Below, piece by piece: positions 38,489 to 42,249 of a DNA stretch of 42,249 nucleotides. The notes under the pieces are model-generated. The model was not told the DNA's origin and searched no databases. It saw nothing but the letters and a program-made list of their open reading frames with translations. Source of the DNA: Candidatus Rokuibacteriota bacterium (GTDB lineage: Bacteria; Methylomirabilota; Methylomirabilia; Rokubacteriales; CSP1-6); assembly GCA_016193045.1 (NCBI GenBank), contig JACPSW010000032.1, positions 1-42,249 of the forward strand, read 5' to 3'. The position numbers and the translations under genes were made by a program. Positions within the stretch are counted from its first letter, which is position 1, and the number at the start of each line of letters is the position of its first letter.

Positions 38489-38535
38489 TGGTGGACGATA
38501 CTGGACTTGAACCAGTGACCTCTGGCATGTGAGGC
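38489..38535 (-). tRNA. 3' fragment of tRNA-Val(CAC), probable attachment site
   Basis: On the minus strand, from 38535 to 38489, the order is: GC, anticodon loop CTCACAT, GCCAG, AGGTC, T-arm ACTGG-TTCAAGT-CCAGT (perfect 5 bp stem, 7-base loop), acceptor strand ATCGTCC, A and CCA. The 5' half is missing: upstream bases pair with GCCAG only at two positions. The anticodon CAC reads valine GTG codons. A 3' tRNA half beside an integrase is the signature of an att site left by integration. Confidence 0.8.
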
Positions 38536-38803
38536 ATCGAGCGGAATTCGAATTTTTCGCTAACTCGCGGATTTTTAGAGCGGTTTTTCGCCTTGCTCAT
38601 TGGGCGAGGTGGGGTGGTTTTGGGCAGTTTCAGGGTGGTCGCGGGCATAACCACGGGCATAACGTCCACACGACCGTGACCCGATGACTCCACCGATTCG
38701 TTGCTCGGTCTTTCTATCGTCATTCCTCGTGGGACTGATAGCACAAGCGCTGGTGGATAAGGCCGGCGTTCCGCAGCGAACCGTTCCCACGCACGCGGCG
38801 CGG
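38536..38803. other. Intergenic region between the tRNA fragment and HU
   Basis: 268 bases with A/T runs (AATTTTT, GGATTTTT, GGTTTTT) unlike the rest of the window. I see no gene; open frames here show no motif. It may be part of the integrated element. Confidence 0.4.
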
Positions 38804-39079
38804 TCATAGATTCACGCGCTCCCGAAGCTGTTTCCCCACCTTGAAGAATGGCACGCGCTTGGCGGGCACGCTGACCAGGGCCCCGGTTTTCGGGTTCCGC
38901 CCCCTGCGCGCCCTCCGCCGGCGAATCCTGAAGCTCCCGAACCCCCGGAGCTCGACTTTCTCCCCGTTCGCCAGCACCTCGGTGATGCTCTCGAAGACGG
39001 TGTCAACGATCGCTTCGCTTTGCTTCTTCGTGAGGTTCGCCACCTTCGACAGTTCGTCGATCAGGTCCACCTTGGTCAT
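38804..39079 (-). CDS. HU/IHF-family DNA-binding protein
   Basis: 91 residues, the usual length. TKVDLIDELSKVANLTKKQSEAIVDTVFES is the helical dimer part (begins TKVDLIDELSK), and VELRGFGSFRIRRRRARRGRNPKTGALVSVPAKRVPFFKVGK-type sequence supplies the DNA-binding arm with the RNPKTG tip. It bends DNA and assists recombination and replication. The Arg-rich stretch before the arm is somewhat longer than usual. It stands between the integrase remnant and the SMC-like operon. Confidence 0.92.
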   Translation of the reverse strand: MTKVDLIDELSKVANLTKKQSEAIVDTVFESITEVLANGEKVELRGFGSFRIRRRRARRGRNPKTGALVSVPAKRVPFFKVGKQLRERVNL

Positions 39080-39333
39080 CGGCTGCCGCTTTTGGGATCC
39101 AACCGCCTAACCCTTACGGGGACCCGCGAGCCTCGTTCCTAATGAGCCCGCACCTTGGTCGTGTCGGTCTGGAGGGAGAAGATTCGCCGGCCGGCAGCAC
39201 GTCTGTCGCGCTCCTTGTCTGCGACTGACAGCGAATCGCGGCTCATTCGTCGGGTATCCAGTCGTATCGAAGACCGGGTCCGGTCATCGATCACCGTCAC
39301 GCGCCGCGACGAAGAGGCACCCATGACGATTCA
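39080..39333. other. Intergenic region, nothing recognised
   Basis: 254 bases between HU and the all-alpha protein gene, both on the minus strand. It should carry the HU promoter. Short open frames on both strands have no motifs or ribosome-binding sites that I trust. Confidence 0.3.
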
Positions 39334-39918
39334 TCAGCGCTCCAGGGTCGGCATCTCCTCATGTGTGCTCAATAGCCGAAGACTCTCCTCGTGAGCCGCA
39401 AACAGAGCGAGTAACACGGTCCCCGCTGCTGGCAGCGTGGCGGCTATATCTTCTGCGCTGAATCTTGGAGCCATCTCATACGTCGCTTCGAGCTTGTCCG
39501 ATGAGAATCGCACACCGGCTCGCCGGCCTGCACGGTTCGGGTGACAGTACTCGGAAAGGACTTCATACGAGGCCATTGTGTGCTTCTTCGCTTCTGGATC
39601 GCCGAGGATCTCCGCCAGAAGAGTCGCTATGGACTCCACGAGGGTCAGAGCATTCACCGGCTGCAACGACTCACCCCGTGCATCCCGAAGAGGCTCCCAC
39701 CTCTGCCCTAGGGACAGGCGTCTGAGCACCCGCTCGAACTCGTCATAGGATTCTTCATTGGCGTAGTACCTCCGCAGATGCAGTAGCAAACAGGCAACCA
39801 GCCCGGTCGTCTCAAATAACGCTCGCGCCGCCAGGTAAAGGCCTGGCCCGGTTTGCTCGTTGATGCAGACAATGATAGTCGCCAGGAGAAGTCGACAGCG
39901 GATTAGCGCCGTCTGCAT
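39334..39918 (-). CDS. All-alpha protein, possibly HEPN-like, function unknown
   Basis: 194 residues, almost entirely helical. The first helices (ALIRCRLLLATIIVCINEQTGPGLYLAARALFETTGLVACLL, split by EQTGPG) and the later SYEVLSEYCHPNRAGRRAG recall HEPN or DUF5677-type proteins, where a conserved Arg/His pair cleaves RNA; here the candidate is the HPNRAGRR segment. The match is by appearance only. It is the last gene of the operon led by the SMC-like ATPase, 36 bases after a small ORF. No good Shine-Dalgarno site precedes the ATG. Confidence 0.5.
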   Translation of the reverse strand: MQTALIRCRLLLATIIVCINEQTGPGLYLAARALFETTGLVACLLLHLRRYYANEESYDEFERVLRRLSLGQRWEPLRDARGESLQPVNALTLVESIATLLAEILGDPEAKKHTMASYEVLSEYCHPNRAGRRAGVRFSSDKLEATYEMAPRFSAEDIAATLPAAGTVLLALFAAHEESLRLLSTHEEMPTLER

Positions 39919-39954
39919 CAGATGGCACGAATTCGATGAGATCAGAACAGATGA

Positions 39955-40083
39955 TTAGAGGCTGCCTGGGCGTCGTATGCGGCGAAAGATCCGCGCTTCG
40001 CAGTCGCGAGCGAAGTGTTCAAAGTCATCGAAGTTCTTCGCCAAGCTTGAGTACGTGGCGCGAGTCTCAGAGCTGAACGTCAC
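39955..40083 (-). CDS. Small ORF, 42 residues, GTG start overlapping the previous stop
   Basis: It reads VTFSSETRATYSSLAKNFDD, then FEHFARDCEARIFRRIRRPGSL, and looks like real coding sequence (balanced, amphipathic helix). Its GTG (40083) overlaps the TGA of the 61-residue ORF by GTGA. Either it is a separate small protein or the two are one 103-residue gene split by a frameshift. I do not recognise the family. Confidence 0.4.
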   Translation of the reverse strand: MTFSSETRATYSSLAKNFDDFEHFARDCEARIFRRIRRPGSL

Positions 40084-40265
40084 AGACAGGCCCGGCAACA
40101 AGACGATACAAGCAGATGTTTGATATGGGGACTGTAGATCGCGCTGTCGAGCCCCTGCTTCTCACGGAACTCGCTCCGGAAGCACCCCGGTCGGATCATG
40201 CACTTCAAGCCATGATTCAGCTTGCAACCTGTCGGTATACACGGCGAGGCAGCGTCTCTCCTCAT
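40080..40265 (-). CDS. Small cysteine-rich ORF coupled to the SMC-like gene
   Basis: 61 residues with seven cysteines (positions 9, 14, 22, 28, 56, 57, 60) and histidines, possibly a zinc-binding peptide. Its ATG overlaps the SMC-like stop by ATGA (40262-40265) and its TGA overlaps the next ORF by GTGA. The coupling on both sides supports translation; the sequence matches no family I know. It may be the first part of a frameshifted 103-residue protein. Confidence 0.4.
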   Translation of the reverse strand: MRRDAASPCIPTGCKLNHGLKCMIRPGCFRSEFREKQGLDSAIYSPHIKHLLVSSCCRACL

Positions 40266-42241
40266 CTCGGCAAACTATAGCGATGCTGGCGGAACTTGAA
40301 CGCCTGTACTCCACCCTCGAGCTCAAGTAGCGCGGCCGTTACCCGGTGCGATTCGAAGCAGCCTGCCTCGGCCACGACGCACTCTCGACCACCACCGTCG
40401 CGCGGCCGGTTCTCCATCTTGGTCACATAATCTCCATCACCGAGGACTGGAATGTTGGCGTTATGCGTCACCACGAGGAGCTGTCGCGTGAACTTCGCCC
40501 GTAGGATCTTCGGAACGATGAGATGCACTACATAGCTGTAACCCAACTCGTCTTCTGGCTGATCGAGCAAGAGGGGCATGGTTCTCGTCTGGAGCGCGAG
40601 CGTCAGCACTGCAGCGCTCTGCTCGCCTGGGGATAGACCGGTCCGGAGATCGGCATATGCCGACTCGCCACGGCGCCGAACAACGATTCGTGGCACGTCA
40701 GGAACCACAATCGTCTGCAGCCTATTGAGCAGCCGAACGCTGTCGGCGATCCTCGCTAGAACGTTCTGTGTATTTTGTGTGATCCCGCAGAGTTCTTGGA
40801 GAGCGGTCGTTGAGCCATCATCACGACGGACTACGCCGCGGTCGGCAAGCGCCCGGGCGAGCCGAATCGGCGAGATACTATTGATGATTCGATCGAGCTG
40901 GCCTTCTCGGCCTTGGATCTTGTGCTCGCGTGTGGTGATTTGATTGCACAGCTCATCCAGAACCTTCCGATACTCCATCCGATCCGCCGCCGGATCGACG
41001 GAGACCTTGATCTGTCCTTCAAGACTGTCTGTAAGCTCCTGGGCTTTCTGCTGTCGCCTCTCGGCCAGGTCGCGGTCAAGCGTCTCCAGTCTGTCCAGCA
41101 GGTTCTGCCGCAGAACTTCCTCTCGGTCGATCTGTTCGTCCACCTCCGCCAAACGGGGGCGTTTCTTCGTCTCCATGCTATGGATTTCCCTGCGCAGCAT
41201 CTCGACACGTCTGATGATCTCCTTTGGAGACTCGACGCCGGCCTTGGCGAGACGTTCACTTGTGGTTCTCTCGTGCGCTCCCTGCTCCTGCTTCCACCTG
41301 TCCCTGAACTCGCGCGCCTTCCCGTCTAACTTGCTCACAGCGCTTACGATCTCTGCCCCGGCGCGGACGATCTCCGCGACAGCGCTGCGAACCGCCTCCT
41401 GCCATGCGGCAAGCAGTTCCGAATGGATGACACTTCCGGCATCCAGGGCAGGTATCTTTTGACCGAACAAACGCTCCAGCTCACTCCTCCGGTGGGAGAG
41501 TTCCTGTTTCTGCAAATCAGGGATACCCCCAGCGGCTGCTACGAGCTCACCGACGATGTTCTCCAAGTCACCCACGAAAGCAGCCGCTGCTCCCCACTTC
41601 TTCTCTTCCTCTCCAGGTAAGTACTGCTCTTTCTCGGTGAGTTCGGCCTTCAGCTGTGGAAGATTCGCGACCGCCGACTTCAACTCCTCCCGTTCGTCAT
41701 ATAGCGGGGCAAGCCGCTCTGCGGACTCCGAGAGTTGGGCTAGCAACTTCGCCCGTTCGACCTTGAGACCCGCCACGTTGGCAAACTCATCGAGCATCTC
41801 AAGCTGGCGCCCTACGTCATCCCGGAGGCGATGAATTCGACCCTGCTCATACACCTCGATTGGGAAGGCGAACTCTTCGACCGGAATCAGCTGGCCCTGT
41901 TCTGGGTCAAATTGATAGACCGCGGGACGGTCGTAGCAGCCCTCCACTCTTACTCCCAGACCCGAGCCTACGGTTCGCGGATTGAAGACCCGTCGAATCA
42001 CATAGCACCTGCCTCTCTGGAGCAGGTAGAGCTCTACGCACCCTTCGGAACCGAGAATGCCTAAGAGTCTTGTCAGGAGGTTACGGCGCGAGTCCTCCGG
42101 GACGGAATCCTCCTGAGCCAGCGCGAAGCGAATAAAATCGAACACCGCCGACTTGCCCGCGTAGTTGGGTCCAATGATGCAATTCAGGGCCTCGTTGAAG
42201 CGAAACAATTGCCCATCACAATAGCCCCCAGAAACACGCAT
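40262..42241 (-). CDS. SMC-like coiled-coil ATPase, N-terminus possibly beyond the window
   Basis: At least 659 residues. The Walker A loop GPNYAGKS is at residues 24-31, preceded by RVSGGYCDGQLFRFNEALNC, usual for AAA/SMC-like ATPases. Long coiled-coil stretches cover about residues 165-215 and 300-450. The ABC signature LSPGEQ begins at 536, Walker B LLLDQPEDE at about 556 and the H-loop VTHN near 592. The LDQPED form is typical of stand-alone ATPases found in defence loci. The frame stays open through the last bases upstream of ATG 42241, so the true start could lie outside the window. It leads an operon of overlapping genes. Confidence 0.82.
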   Translation of the reverse strand: MRVSGGYCDGQLFRFNEALNCIIGPNYAGKSAVFDFIRFALAQEDSVPEDSRRNLLTRLLGILGSEGCVELYLLQRGRCYVIRRVFNPRTVGSGLGVRVEGCYDRPAVYQFDPEQGQLIPVEEFAFPIEVYEQGRIHRLRDDVGRQLEMLDEFANVAGLKVERAKLLAQLSESAERLAPLYDEREELKSAVANLPQLKAELTEKEQYLPGEEEKKWGAAAAFVGDLENIVGELVAAAGGIPDLQKQELSHRRSELERLFGQKIPALDAGSVIHSELLAAWQEAVRSAVAEIVRAGAEIVSAVSKLDGKAREFRDRWKQEQGAHERTTSERLAKAGVESPKEIIRRVEMLRREIHSMETKKRPRLAEVDEQIDREEVLRQNLLDRLETLDRDLAERRQQKAQELTDSLEGQIKVSVDPAADRMEYRKVLDELCNQITTREHKIQGREGQLDRIINSISPIRLARALADRGVVRRDDGSTTALQELCGITQNTQNVLARIADSVRLLNRLQTIVVPDVPRIVVRRRGESAYADLRTGLSPGEQSAAVLTLALQTRTMPLLLDQPEDELGYSYVVHLIVPKILRAKFTRQLLVVTHNANIPVLGDGDYVTKMENRPRDGGGRECVVAEAGCFESHRVTAALLELEGGVQAFKFRQHRYSLPR

Positions 42242-42249
42242 GCCTAGTA

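Noticed and set aside
38489..38572. Complete tRNA gene
   Set aside because: Only the anticodon loop to CCA half folds; the 5' acceptor, D-arm and anticodon 5' strand are absent.
39139..39394. Short open frames on both strands between HU and the all-alpha gene
   Set aside because: No ribosome-binding site, motif or coupling to neighbours.
1..42249. CRISPR array, rRNA, riboswitch
   Set aside because: No regularly spaced short repeats, no rRNA sequence, and no riboswitch consensus that I could recognise were found.

Overview
This is a bacterial chromosomal segment of high G+C content with tightly packed genes and many 1-17 base stop/start overlaps. No rRNA or marker gene fixes the taxon. The mix fits an uncultured soil or subsurface bacterium of the Rokubacteria/Methylomirabilota or deltaproteobacterial kind: TRAP transport, the futalosine menaquinone route, MmgE/PrpD and enolase-superfamily proteins, and many Tat signals. 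That placement is inference.

Layout. 0.1-2.0 kb holds an FAD amine/sarcosine oxidase-type enzyme coupled to an Asp/Glu racemase-type protein. 2.3-4.8 kb is a minus-strand run: peptide deformylase, a 29-residue ORF, a ferritin-like di-iron protein, a mini DsrE-like protein with an in-frame TGA in a UxxC position, and a SirB1/TPR protein. A long palindromic repeat has become the deformylase 3' end. 5.0-6.9 kb is an ArsR-SRPBCC-DinB operon with a visible operator and promoter. 6.9-11.3 kb is ilvD-methyltransferase-queG-pncA-VOC. 11.3-14.7 kb holds a YkoP-like protein, a polysaccharide deacetylase, an MGDG-synthase-like glycosyltransferase and two MaoC proteins. 14.8-18.9 kb holds a TakP-like TRAP transporter and a MetE-like methyltransferase. 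19.0-23.6 kb holds the menaquinone genes mqnE, mqnA, mqnC and mqnD plus a TetR regulator. A near-consensus promoter and a TetR-type palindrome precede mqnE.

23.6-37 kb is mostly catabolic and envelope functions. These are a mandelate-racemase-type enolase, a ThDP enzyme, DUF2182, enoyl-CoA hydratase, a PHP phosphoesterase, a YtrA-type GntR regulator, MmgE/PrpD, a lipoprotein, a YVTN beta-propeller, an ATP/ADP-translocase-like carrier, and Tat-exported aldo/keto reductase and F420-type reductase-like proteins.

37.2-42.2 kb is accessory DNA: an RHH/VapC toxin-antitoxin pair, a frameshifted excisionase, an integrase C-terminal remnant, and the 3' half of a tRNA-Val(CAC) that looks like an attachment site. 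Next come an HU protein and a visibly less GC-rich operon. That operon encodes an SMC-like ATPase, two small overlapping ORFs and an all-alpha, possibly HEPN-like protein, and is the best candidate for an undescribed defence-type system. The other top leads are the mini DsrE candidate selenoprotein and the palindromic repeat family (4.1, 20.2 and 27.2 kb).
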